Shown here in pieces: positions 22,524-32,768 of a stretch of DNA of 64,000 nucleotides (positions within the stretch are counted from its first letter, which is position 1; each line of letters starts with the position of its first letter). A program made the translations under genes and the position numbers. Below the pieces are notes generated by a model. It saw only the letters and a program-made list of their open reading frames with translations, was not told the origin of the DNA and searched no databases. Origin of the DNA: Verticillium longisporum (Eukaryota > Ascomycota > Sordariomycetes > Glomerellales > Plectosphaerellaceae); assembly GCA_019188255.1 (NCBI GenBank), contig JAETXT010000011.1, positions 1-64,000 on the forward strand. The letters are read 5' to 3'.

Positions 22524-25500
22524 ATGGCCACCTATGGCGCCCAGGCACCCAATGCGACGAGCCCGGCGTCCTCATCCGGCCCGTCGCTGCCCGGCGCGAG
22601 CTCCTCTACCGTGGCCGCCGCCGGTGCCAGCGCAGCCAGCGGAGCAGCCGCGCCTGGCAGCACCCAGGCTGCCCAGCATAAGCGCGTCTATCAGGCTTGC
22701 ATCCCCTGCCGCCGGCGTAAGGTGCGGTGCGACCTCGGCAGCGTCGATAATCCCCACGAACCGCCCTGTGTGCGTTGTCGCCGTGAGAGCAAGGAGTGTT
22801 TCTTCAGCGCCACGAGACGCAAGCGCAAGACCGAGGATGGCAATGACATCAACGACGACATTGACGCCGACGATTACATCATGCGCAATGGCCGAAAACG
22901 ACTAAACACCAACGATAGCCAGCATGTTCCCGTTGACCGCTCCGTCTACAACGATGTGCCCCTGACCCCGGAGGCAGCCTCGGCAGAGAAAGGCCATTGT
23001 CGCGTCCCGATGGTTCCCGCCTCGCTGCGACTCCCAGCACGACTGTCAGCCAGCCTGGCAGCAGGCGCATCGGCGACTATGCCGCGGAGGAGGAGTCGAA
23101 TGCCCACATGGAGAATAGAGAGGCCCAGGACGTGCTGCGCACCGGTGTTTATGGCCCGCATGATGCTCTAGACCTGCTCTATAAAGCGGCTACAGACAAG
23201 TAAGTCCCGCGCCTCCCCGACACACGGGACGCCGCTTGTTCGTCTACTGACAATTGATGCAGCTCACTGCCGGCCCACAAACGTCACGAGAGCACGGCGT
23301 CGCTTGCATCCATCCAACAACCCCTATCCCTCGTCAACCCCAACGCGGTTGGAAGACCGACACCGCCTGGTCGCCGACCGACTTTATCCGTCAAGCAAGA
23401 ACAGCAGCCGATAGACCCCAATCTCGCGCGGCCTCGTGACCTTTCCACCGAACCTGGTTATGCCAGCGCCGTCAAATCCTGGCAGAGGTTCAGGTTCGTC
23501 AGAGCTGGCTGGTTCACCGCACAAGAGGCCATTGCATACATCGTCTACAACTACTAGTACTTGTCGCCGCTGACGCGCATATCCCCACCCACCTTTCGCA
23601 ACCCTGCCTCCCACCTGACTCTTCTCACCGAAGAGCCCATCCTCACAGTCACGTTGCTGACCATCTCGTCACGCTACCGGAAGATCCCTGGCACCGGAGG
23701 CCACTGCCGTTCGCACGCTATCCACGAGCAGCTATGGAATTACCTGCGTGGCATGATTGAGCGTTGTTTGTGGGGTCAGGAGGCCTTTGGTGGCGGGTTT
23801 GTGAGCATGACTACCGGCGCCAGTGCCCCGGGCGTTGCTGCTGCCATTGGAGGGGAGGACCAAACCAGCAGCACGGCGCCTTGGCGCGGCATGAGAAAGG
23901 GCAGCCTGCGCACCCTGGGAACCATCGAATCGCTCATGATCCTGACAGAGTGGCATCCTCGTGCTCTGCACTTCCCCCCGGACGAGGCTATTGACGAACT
24001 GATGCTGCCGTCCTACGAAGGCGGCGACCTCATCAGCACAGACGAGAACGGTAATCAACGCCCTTCTGCCGGCATTGGCGGCCGGCGCATCGAGAGTTGG
24101 CTCGAGCCGGCGTGGAGAAGTGACCGTATGTGCTGGATGCTGCTCAGCACGGCCAACGGCCTTGCCTACGAGCTGGGTGTCTTTGACGATATCGAGGAGA
24201 TGCTACGCAGTGGCGCCATCTCGCGTCCCGAGTACGAGGAGGAATCGTACCGCCAGCGTGCGAACCGTATCAAGAGGCTGTTGCTTATCTACCTCTCTCA
24301 ACTTGCCGGTCGACTTGGCTGGACAAACATGGTGCCCGAGGCGTTGCGCAAGAGCGACCCAGCCGTCTCCCGTAAGCGGCCCGGCGGCTCTGTCGAGGGT
24401 GGCACGACGCCCGGCACGAACCCGTCGTCTTTCTCCAACGCGTTCAACTACATTCCCGACCTGGAGCTTGACGACCAGATGATTCACTGCTGGGCTGGCA
24501 TTAGCAATCTTATGTTTCTCGGCAACGAAAAGCTCTTTCGCAACCGAAGGCACACAACCGACATCATTCAGAGTGGCAAGTACACGGAGCTTCTGCAGGA
24601 GTTTAGGCCTCTGCTGGCGGACTGGTACAAGGAGTTTGAGCGCTTCCGCTTGCCGCCCTTCATCCGCCACGTCCTGACGATCGAGTACGAGTATGTACGT
24701 ATCTATGTCAACTCATTGTCGCTGCAGGCTGTTGTTGAGCGATCAGCGAGTCATGCAGGAAACACTGTGCACGCGGCCCAAGGCGGTTCCTTTGCTGGTG
24801 CCACTCAGCTGTCCCCCCAGACGCAAAACTATTTTGGCAAGCTGCCTCTCGGTCAGCTCGGCGGCTTCGGTGCAACCGACCAAGAGTGCATCAGGGAAGT
24901 CATCAGTGGGTGTCGCAACCTCCTGAGGACTGTGGTCGAGGGCCTGCTGCCGGGTGACTACCTGAAGCACGCGCCCGTTCGGACGTATTTCCGCATCATC
25001 AGCGGAGCCATGTTTTTGCTGAAGACGTTTGCGCTGGGTGCTCCGCGTTCCGACGTCAAGATGAGCATTGATTTGATGGACTCGACGGTCGAGGCACTAC
25101 GGAATTGCGTCGTCGACGATGTTCATCTCGGCATACGTTTTGCGGATCTGCTCGAGTCTCTCACCAGCAGGCTGCGCACCAGATTCATCCAGGCTCCCAC
25201 CCTCGGGCATTCCGGGGCGACGGCCGCAGCCCGGAACCCACCGCCCATGGCGTTCACGGGCATGGGGCCAACGGCGAGGGCCAGAACTGGTCTTCCCACG
25301 CCAACAGGCTCCGTGATGGACTCAGTGCACCAGGTATTGTTTTTTCCTTGCCATAAGGCTGTCGCTTGTTGCTGACCGCTTTCTTGCAGACGACATCGCG
25401 GCCAACATCTCGGCGACGCCCTTTGACGTGAGCGCCGGGAATTTTCCTTATCCTTCGGGGTCGGCCTCGGGTCTCAACCCCTCGACACCGGCGCCCCCCA

Positions 25501-25718
25501 TCGATCACCCAACGGTGGACATGTTTGATTCATCTGAGTGGGGAAACCCGGGCAATGAAATGTGGTACCTGCCACCAGGTGCGGCCTTCTTCCAGAACAT
25601 GGAGAACGGTGTGGCCATGACGTCCGAGGGGTTAAACGTTGGCGGGGTCGACCTGCTGGAGTATATGGCCATGGATCCGCAATTCCCGGTTATGGACGGG
25701 GCAAACTATGGCGCATGA
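22524..25718 (+). CDS. Zn(II)2Cys6 transcription factor
   Basis: A Ser/Ala/Gly-rich N-terminus is followed by a complete binuclear zinc cluster with spacing CX2CX6CX12CX2CX6C (ACIPCRRRKVRCDLG to ECFF, about residues 59-93) and a basic RRKRK stretch. The central fungal-TF homology region has NYLRGMIERCLWGQEAF, GTIESLMILTEWHPRALHF, WLEPAWRSDRMCWMLLS and a hydrophobic C-terminal part. The family resembles Aro80/ArcA-type activators of amino-acid catabolism; I am not sure of the target pathway. Introns are 23200-23262 and 25334-25389. One base is missing near 23000 (SAEKG/PLSRPDGS) and one near 25200-25235. A TAG at 23555-23557 interrupts AIAYIVYNY/YLSPLTRIS in a conserved block. Corrected length is about 1,025 aa. 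It converges on taf14. Confidence 0.9.
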
Positions 25719-26281
25719 ACAGTTGTGTATCACGGGTGTTTCGTTGAGGCCTCGTTTCTGGCGTGGCGTGGCGTAATACAGGACTTAGGGGGGGGCGTTG
25801 GGTATGATTTCGTAAAAACTCCTACGGTTATGAAAAGCGAGGATGGACCGGGACAGGTCGGCCACTCGCACCAGGGATATGAACAGTTAGATGAAGGCAT
25901 CGATTAGGACGGTTCCAATGTTCGATTTCGCAATCTGCTCCGCCATGTTCCCGTCCGAACGGCTGCTGTCGGAACGGCTGTTGTCCGAACGGCTGTTATC
26001 CGAACGGCTGCTGTCCGAACGGCTGCTGCCCCACGTAACGCCATTGAGAAACGATATCCTTTCGATTTTTGACTTATTCTCTACAAACAAGCCCTGCCAC
26101 AGGGCGCGCTGGCGTGTGCTGCCGAAGCCGGGCGCGATCAATTCTGCCCCTCCCACTGTGCCAGAGCCCGGAGAACGACCATTATCAAACATGAGATACC
26201 CCCGCCCCGCCCTCCTGATCCAGACGCCTAGCCTCGCGAATGACGTAGACTCCCTCATCCTGTACGGATGCGATCCTCCGA
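25719..26281. other. Convergent spacer between the Zn2Cys6 gene and taf14
   Basis: This is the 3' regions of both genes. It contains a five-copy 15-bp minisatellite, listed separately, and no further gene. Confidence 0.6.
25953..26027 (+). repeat. 15-bp minisatellite, 5 copies
   Basis: Five copies of GTCCGAACGGCTGCT with single-base variants lie in the convergent spacer. Read on the minus strand the unit would encode SRSDS/N, but no gene was found there. The unit contains the odd palindrome CCGAACGG. Confidence 0.9.
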
Positions 26282-27185
26282 CTAACTGATGAGACCCTTC
26301 TTGTTCTTTCAGAAATGGTTAGCGGGATTGAAGCATTCATACGAGACCGTGCTAGGCAGACGAACCAGGTGGTCCCAGAGAAGCTTCGTAAGCGTCTCGG
26401 GCATGGAGTACAGGTCGATCGAGAACTCGCCGGCTGGGAATTCGTCAGCGCTGCCTTTGGGGCACGAGAGACCAGGCCACTCACCGTCCACATCGCTCTT
26501 GATGAACATGCCCTCGGTCCGGTTATCGTTAATGATCTGGATCACGCGCAGCAGGTCATCCTCCTCGAGGCGTCCGAGGCCATCGGCAATCTTCTCGTAG
26601 TCGTACTTTTGGCTGGCCTTCTTGGGGCCGGCGGCACCAGCGGCGCCCTTGCGCTTGGCGCGGTCCTCGTCGTTGGGTAGAGGTCCTGTCTCGCGGAGAA
26701 TCTGCTGAAGAGCCTGGCTTGGGTTCTTAAAAGAGACTGTGTGCTCGGAGACGTAGTGGTTGGATTGGAAATTGAGGTCGTGCGGGATGGACTGCTTGGA
26801 CTTCTCCGTCGTGTAGCAATCAATGACCATTTCAAACTCTCCCCAGCCTTCGTTTTCGCAGGTGAAGGGGGTTTGGGGAAGGCTTGTTGACGATTAGCAC
26901 AATGTGGTATGTCGGAAGTCGCCACGACTAGATATACTTTGCGTTGGGTTCTCAAAGGAAGGGTGAAGGTTATACACGACCTTCTGGAAGCAATCGGCCG
27001 TATGTTCCTCGCCTGCCTCGTCCAAGACGAAGATGGAGACGGACCATTTCCTCATGGGAAAGCCTTCGACCTGCGCCGGTTTGTCGGGCCTGTCGTGGTC
27101 GCGTCAGTTGAGTTCCCTGACAGCACTCTGCACTCAATGAGGAGACTTACATGACATTTTGGTCCGTCACAAGGCGGATTTTGCG
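26282..27185 (-). CDS. taf14: YEATS-domain protein Taf14 (TFIID/TFIIF/chromatin remodellers)
   Basis: Taf14 is a shared subunit of TFIID, TFIIF and several chromatin-remodelling and histone-acetylating complexes. Its YEATS domain reads acyl-lysine. Visible blocks are KIRLVTDQNVM, EGFPMRKWSVSIFVLDE and VVYNLHPSFENP, then FTCENEGWGEFEMVIDCY and LNFQSNHYVSEHTVSFKNP. The C-terminal ET-like helix bundle is YDYEKIADGLGRLEEDDLLRVIQIINDN to LYSMPETLTKLLWDHL. Introns are about 27095-27155, 26883-26937 (AAG acceptor) and 26434-26484. A further intron (26365 to about 26306) may give the true C-terminus, ending at TAG 26282-26284; unspliced, the frame stops at 26309. One base is missing in the C run near 26868. 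The first coding exon, upstream of 27185, was not resolved, so the N-terminus is incomplete. Confidence 0.85.
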
Positions 27186-28308
27186 CTGCGACACGATAAG
27201 ACTTAGCACTCTCGGGCTCAACCAGGAAGCGGGTGGCTTTGCGCGTCGCGCGCGCTGGTGCGGGATGGAGCGATTGGGACTTGGAGGGAACGGGGACGCA
27301 GAGAGTGAGGTTCAATGGACTGAGAGAACATGATTGAGGATGCAGTCTCCTGGGCGTGTTCGCCCCAGTGAAGCGACTCCAAGGATTAGCTCCCGCTCGG
27401 TGCGAGGGCGCTTTGCAGAAGGATGCCGATCCATTTCAATTGGGCCGACACGGCTTTGCTTCACTGCCCATGGTCTCGTCTTGGTACATAGAGTGTATCG
27501 CATGCAGCGGCAGGAGGTGAGAGTACCGTGTAAAGGTTGGCCGCTGTCGCGGCGCGAAGGGCGCTTACCTCTACAATCATGTTGGCCGCGTCGTGACCTT
27601 CCCTCGGAAAGCGCGTTTTCGTGTAAGGTTATTGGGTGGTCTAGCAACAAAGTCTTGTCTCGCCGTGGCGTCGTGGATCGTATTCGCTTTCGTGATATGG
27701 AGGGCCTGGGTGATGCGGTGGGATAATCGTATCGTCGAGAGGGAGAAGTTGGCCGGACAGGTTGCGTAGTGACGTTGGAGGAGGGAAGGCTGAAGCCAAA
27801 ACTGCGCCACTATCGCCACACCCCCATGACATACCAACCGCCACACACCCCTCACCATTTTTTACGCCAAATACACAAGTCAACGCATTAATTTCACAGT
27901 ACTTGCACCGCAGCGAGCGCACTGGCTTTCTTGTCTTCTTTTTATTGATTCAATGTTCATGGGGAATGGTGTCATTGGTGGTGGGAATCTATCTACACTG
28001 CCTGGTGGGCGGCAGGTCCGGCTGCTAGGACATGGCTCTGCCCCCACGACAACCAGAGAGCCTCACCATGATCACTTCTGTGCGCCTCTCACAGAGCTCA
28101 TTGGCACCCCACGGGAGCCATTTATGGCATCAGCGATGGTCAGGGTAAAAGCATCAGCGATTGTGTCGACTCGCAACGGTACGTGTGATGTGTGAGTGTG
28201 TGTGTGTGTGTGTGTGATAGGAGGGTGTCAGGGGAAAGTTGGTGCATGCAGATTCTGTGATTCAGGGACCTCGTCTTTCATGAACCATCTTAAAAGAGTA
28301 CGAGGGTT
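27186..28308. other. Spacer between taf14 and RanBP1 genes
   Basis: This should contain the unresolved first exon and promoter of taf14 and the 3' region of the RanBP1 gene. A (GT)n tract lies at 28196-28216. Nothing else was recognised. Confidence 0.55.
28196..28216 (+). repeat. (GT)n microsatellite
   Basis: About ten GT units lie downstream of the RanBP1 gene, with a shorter interrupted GT stretch just before. Confidence 0.9.
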
Positions 28309-29188
28309 TTACGACTGCTCTGCGGCGGGGGTCTCGCCGGAGGCCTCGCCATCCTCGGCCTTCTTGAAGAGCGCCTCGTTGTCCTTCTGCGCCTGGAGGA
28401 AGGCGTCCTTGAAGAGGTTGGCGTCTGTGACGATTAGTAAGTTGCTTGCAAGGTAAGATAAGAGAACGTTAACATACTCTCGGAGTTGGCAAAGCGGATG
28501 GCAAGAGTGGCGGCCTCGGGCTCGCCCTCGCTGACATCGGCGGCAGCGTTCCAGACCCAGCTGCGGTCAGAGCCAACGTTGGGGGAGAGCTTCATCTCGG
28601 GGACGACTTCCATATCGTTAGCATAAGCAATACAGCAAGGTAGGAGCTCGACTCGACGCACTGTAGTGGTTGGCGCAGACCTTGAGGGTCTTGTCGCGGC
28701 GCATGACGAGACGGGTCTTGCCATTCTCCTTGTGCTTCAGCAGACGGACGTCACCGGTGCCTCGCTCCTTCCACTCGCTGGACTCCTTGATGAACTTGAA
28801 CAACTTGGCGCGCATCTTGAAGAGCTGCTCCTCAGACTCCTCGTTGGTGGCCGTCCCGTCCTACTCCGTCAGCTTGTGTACGGGCTCAAAGTGGACGTCC
28901 TCCGACTCGGGGGCCTGTTCGTCATCGGCGGCGGCGGCAGCGGCCTCGCGCTGGGCCTTGGTGCTGCCAGAGTTGTCGCCGCGGTCCTCGTCCTCGGGCT
29001 TCGTCTCCTTCTTGGCACCTCCCCAAACATGCTGAAGACGGAAGACTGGGCCGTCACGGGCTTGTCGGCCTCGCCGGTGGACTCGGTAGCGGGCGCGTCG
29101 GCGGTGCCAGTGGCGGGGTCTCCTCGGCCTTGGGCGCCTCGATCTTAGGCTCCTCGACCTTGGGCTCGGTTGCTTCGGGCGCAGACAT
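28309..29188 (-). CDS. yrb1: Ran-binding protein 1 (RanBP1/Yrb1)
   Basis: This cytoplasmic co-activator of RanGAP releases Ran-GTP from exported importin and exportin complexes. The start [15 protein letters not shown] opens an acidic N-terminus. The RanBD1 domain carries [53 protein letters not shown] and [28 protein letters not shown] and [10 protein letters not shown] complete it. Introns are 28607-28661 (AAG acceptor) and 28425-28477. Two single bases are missing, near 29120 (after KAEE) and near 29022 ([12 protein letters not shown]). A TAG at 28861-28863 sits between KLTE and the conserved NEESEEQLF. Corrected length is about 257 aa, normal for the family. A literal reading gives only fragments. 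Confidence 0.93.
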
Positions 29189-30209
29189 GATGTTCGGTCA
29201 AAGGGGGAGTTGTACGTTCGGAGTGCTTGTGATCTTCCTGCGGCGCGAACGAATCTCGTCAGCCTCCAGACTCGGTAGCCATCACCGCCAGATTTAGGCG
29301 CAGTGCCCCTCCTTTTCCCCCCAAAATGTCTGACGGTGGGGAGCAGAACGTGTATCGACGTAAATAAGGAGGAGCTTCCAGCATGGGCAGTACTTGTACA
29401 GTCGAAACTTACTGTGGTAAAGGTGATTCGTAAGGGTCTCAGATAGCTTCCGCAAACGTGATGGAGGTAATCGCTGCAATGTTTTTCAAATGGATGTCAG
29501 GTCGAAGTGGGCGAGCCAAAATGAGGCAGCGATCGAGCCCCTCATTCACAACCTGCGATTAAGTGGGGCCTTTCGTCCAGCGCACTGTCCCAATTACACC
29601 GACCCGGGTTTGAGTGACACACCTTTCGAGCAAGGTACCTACCCACGCTCTCACCCACGCGGGGCCGCGACTTGTCTTTCCATACCTTACGGTACTAACA
29701 GTAGCTATCGTGGGGTCGCCAACGGAGCTGCCTTGCCCTCCAGTTTGCCACCCTGTCCCCCTTAGTGAGCCTCGTAAGTAGGCGGTCACAGGCAATCACA
29801 CGATTCGACCACGGGTCACACTTCATTGCTTTATTAACTGCCAACGTACCTATACTTTCGTCTCGCGACCCAGAAGCTAGGCAAAACTCGAGGAAAGACG
29901 CCAGCCCTGAATGAGTTTCTTTCCATAGGAACGCCAGGGCACGCATCCATAACCTTGCCTTCAAGGTCCACTTTCAAGCTCTGTGTCCCCTGCATCGACA
30001 GAGGAGGGGTGGGTATGAGAGAAGAGAAAAGGCGGCTCAAGATGGGCCTTTCGACAAACAGTAAAGTGGTATGTATGGAGTGACAGTAAACCCTTCCTCC
30101 GATATTGCAAAACCGAAACACGTAAACGCCATGTCGGAAAACCCCAATAAGCTATTTCGCCCAGCGGCCCCAATTCGTTCAATCATGTCGACTCTCATCG
30201 AAGTTGGTG
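29189..30209. other. Intergenic spacer upstream of RanBP1
   Basis: This is the promoter region of the RanBP1 gene and the 3' side of the large membrane-protein gene. No gene or RNA was recognised. Confidence 0.6.
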
Positions 30210-32768
30210 TCAGTCACCGCACCTTTTCGACCACCGGGAGCCGCCAGGTTGGCACGCAGAAACATTGTGATGTGTCTTACTGCGTGACTGACCAGCCTTG
30301 TGGATCTCGTCACGCCTTCTGGCGAGGAATACCCTGGCCTTCTTCTCGTACTCGGCGTGCTCTTCCATCTTTCCTTGAATGCGGAGCCACCAAAGGCGCG
30401 ACTGGATCTGAGCAGTGACAACAGAAAGATCAAACTTGTCAGAAAACTCTGCCGTCCTGTGCAGCCGTTCCGCCAAGTCGGACTCAATCTCGTGCCACTT
30501 TTCGACAACGGTATGCTTGAGGCTGTCCGAGGCTCCAATTCCGTAGTCCGAGACTTCCTGAGCCTTGACGAGGGCCTGCTCTTTCAGGCTGCTCGTTGCC
30601 TCTGAGGCTGTGCTGGCTAGGTCAAACAGCAAGCGCTTGCCGCCGTGGAGTGCTTCTGTGAGGATTCCCCTACCAAAATCCACCTCGAGTGTCTCGTTGA
30701 TCTTCGGCCTGCGGTTTGTGACGACGGTGACCGCGACAACACCATAGGCATCACGCTTAGGAATATCGAGCACAAGACCTTCATCGACGGAAGAGAATTT
30801 GGTCTTAACTATCTGGCCATCACGAAGGACGTCAATCGTAATGGAATCCTTGTTGAGCCACGTAGTTTTTGTGCCGACAGGTATTTTGATCAGGATCTCG
30901 TGCTGGCCATAAAGTTCGGCTGTGCAGACAATATTCCCCTTACTAGCGTCGGGAAGTATGTCGGGGAAGAGGTTGGAAAATGGCATCAGAGCGACATTCC
31001 CGGGTGTAGCGACAATGCGTGGAATGTCAACAGCTGTGCTAGATGACGTGAGATTGATGACGCTCGTAGAATCAGGCGTAGAATCAGGAATCAAGGTCGT
31101 GAGGTCGGCAACCGTGGTTTTGGGCAAGCTCACATATGGCGCCGGGCTATCTGAATGACTCCTGTAGAGATAGCTGTCGAGACCATACACCAGACCAAGC
31201 ACGAAGATGGCGCTTAGGATTTTCTGCAGGATACTCGCGGCCAGCGAGTCGGCGGTTAACGAAGCCTTCATCACCTTCTTTCCGGTCATCACGACACGGC
31301 TGTAGAGGCCCTTTTGCATTTTGGACCGTTCCGCTAGACCCGTGAGGTGGGCGAGATTTCGATTCATCTGACGCGGATCGATGGCGAGGAAAGAAGCCAG
31401 ATCAATTGGCATGCGCATCGCTGGATTGGCAGAGTTCGAAGACTCGAGACGGAGATGTACAGCCGCCGGGTCAACATACTTCGACCAGCTGGCGGAGGAC
31501 TCGTCGAAGCCCGGTGCGCTGGAGATGAAGATGCACGGGACACCATGGCGGTTCATGAACCCCCAAGCGGCATCGCGCGTTCGTCGGGCAGCCTCGCCAG
31601 CCTGATCCGTGATGTAGAAGACGGCCATGTGGGGCAGCTCGTAAGTGGGCTCAACGATGGGGCCGCTATTGGCGGGGTGGGCCGAATTATACGTCGTGCC
31701 ATCCTCAAGGGCCATGGTGAAAATAGTCTCGCCAGGTAGCGAGTCGGAGACGTAGACCGTCTCTTCTGCATGCATGCACGTTTCGACCTTTGTGTTTGTA
31801 GGAATCATTTTCACAAACTCCTCATAGGGCGTCGAGAGGTTGCCGGGCATTGTGTTGGGCACTACATTATAGATGCCCTCGCCGCCGCCGACTGGACGGA
31901 TGAGGCCTGGGCTGTGCGCGTTGAGGGCAGTGGAGATGCGACGCAAAATGCGGTGGCGCGGGCTCGTGTTGCCGACATACAGCACATGAAGGGGCCTTTG
32001 TGCTGACATGGCCAAGCAGTCGTGATCCATGGTCTGTCGGATGCTGAGTGTCAGGCGCTCAGGGATCTTGGGGAGGTGCATGTTCTTAGCAACAGTGGCC
32101 GCCTCGCCGATGGTCAACTCCCGAATGGTGTGCATGACCTCAATGTTGGCCACGTTATCGGCACCGGCGTCGGGCTCTGCAAAGTTGATCTGCTTCCCGA
32201 TGTTGGAATAGTGGCGGAACTCGTCGTCGGCAGTCATATCGCAGGAAGATGAGGGGCTGCTAAGACTCTCCTCCACATATGCGTGTGATTTCTTCTCCGC
32301 CTCCTCATCGTGTTGGTGTCGTTCCTCGTCTTGCTCTTGCTCCTCGCCATCGCTCTCTGAGTCGGTGTCGAGGCCCTCGCTCGACTGTTCTGTGCCAGCC
32401 AGACTGTGAACGTCATCGGTCTGTGTGTATTCATACGAGTCGAGAGACTCGGCAGGGCCGTCCGGGCCATCATGGCTCTCATCGTCGGTGTTGATGAACT
32501 CGTAGGCGGATTCGCCCAAGATGGTGTCCTCGGCCTCGTTGGCCTTGGTGCCCATTTCGGTGGGCGTCATGATGTCGGGATGGCTGGAGAATACCCAGCT
32601 CGCAAGCTGTCGATTTACTTGAGGCCGGGGGAAACGCAGTGATGGTTCGGATGACGACAACGTGGTAAGACGGCTCTGGAGGTGCGGCGGAGCATTAGAT
32701 ACGTGGGCTTGGCTTTTGGCTTTCGGCTCGATCGACTGAACAAAGGCGTCGACTTTCTGCTCTTCCAT
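30210..32768 (-). CDS. Conserved hypothetical single-pass membrane protein, 852 aa
   Basis: I do not recognise a named domain. The N-terminal about 160 residues are Ser/Asp/Glu-rich and include a run of acidic residues (DSESDGEEQEQDEERHQ). A globular region follows: RPLHVLYVGNTSPRHRILRR, ELPHMAVFYITDQAGEAARR and GVPCIFISSAPGFDESS, with a Rossmann-like strand/glycine pattern. One clear membrane segment (LSAIFVLGLVYGLDSYLY, about residues 515-535) precedes a likely lumenal beta-rich domain. The C-terminus is helical and Lys/Arg/Glu-rich (QGKMEEHAEYEKKARVFLARR). The frame is open from end to end; the last about 30 residues look unlike the rest and could be intron read-through. The long uninterrupted frame and domain texture make it a real gene. 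Confidence 0.85.
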   Translation of the reverse strand: MEEQKVDAFVQSIEPKAKSQAHVSNAPPHLQSRLTTLSSSEPSLRFPRPQVNRQLASWVFSSHPDIMTPTEMGTKANEAEDTILGESAYEFINTDDESHDGPDGPAESLDSYEYTQTDDVHSLAGTEQSSEGLDTDSESDGEEQEQDEERHQHDEEAEKKSHAYVEESLSSPSSSCDMTADDEFRHYSNIGKQINFAEPDAGADNVANIEVMHTIRELTIGEAATVAKNMHLPKIPERLTLSIRQTMDHDCLAMSAQRPLHVLYVGNTSPRHRILRRISTALNAHSPGLIRPVGGGEGIYNVVPNTMPGNLSTPYEEFVKMIPTNTKVETCMHAEETVYVSDSLPGETIFTMALEDGTTYNSAHPANSGPIVEPTYELPHMAVFYITDQAGEAARRTRDAAWGFMNRHGVPCIFISSAPGFDESSASWSKYVDPAAVHLRLESSNSANPAMRMPIDLASFLAIDPRQMNRNLAHLTGLAERSKMQKGLYSRVVMTGKKVMKASLTADSLAASILQKILSAIFVLGLVYGLDSYLYRSHSDSPAPYVSLPKTTVADLTTLIPDSTPDSTSVINLTSSSTAVDIPRIVATPGNVALMPFSNLFPDILPDASKGNIVCTAELYGQHEILIKIPVGTKTTWLNKDSITIDVLRDGQIVKTKFSSVDEGLVLDIPKRDAYGVVAVTVVTNRRPKINETLEVDFGRGILTEALHGGKRLLFDLASTASEATSSLKEQALVKAQEVSDYGIGASDSLKHTVVEKWHEIESDLAERLHRTAEFSDKFDLSVVTAQIQSRLWWLRIQGKMEEHAEYEKKARVFLARRRDEIHKAGQSRSKTHHNVSACQPGGSRWSKRCGD

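Noticed and set aside
198..28863. UAG codon reassignment to an amino acid
   Set aside because: Internal TAGs occur in four genes, but G-beta and the PP2C gene end in TAG at the conserved C-terminus, and long intact genes such as fzo1 contain none; isolated changes or errors are simpler.
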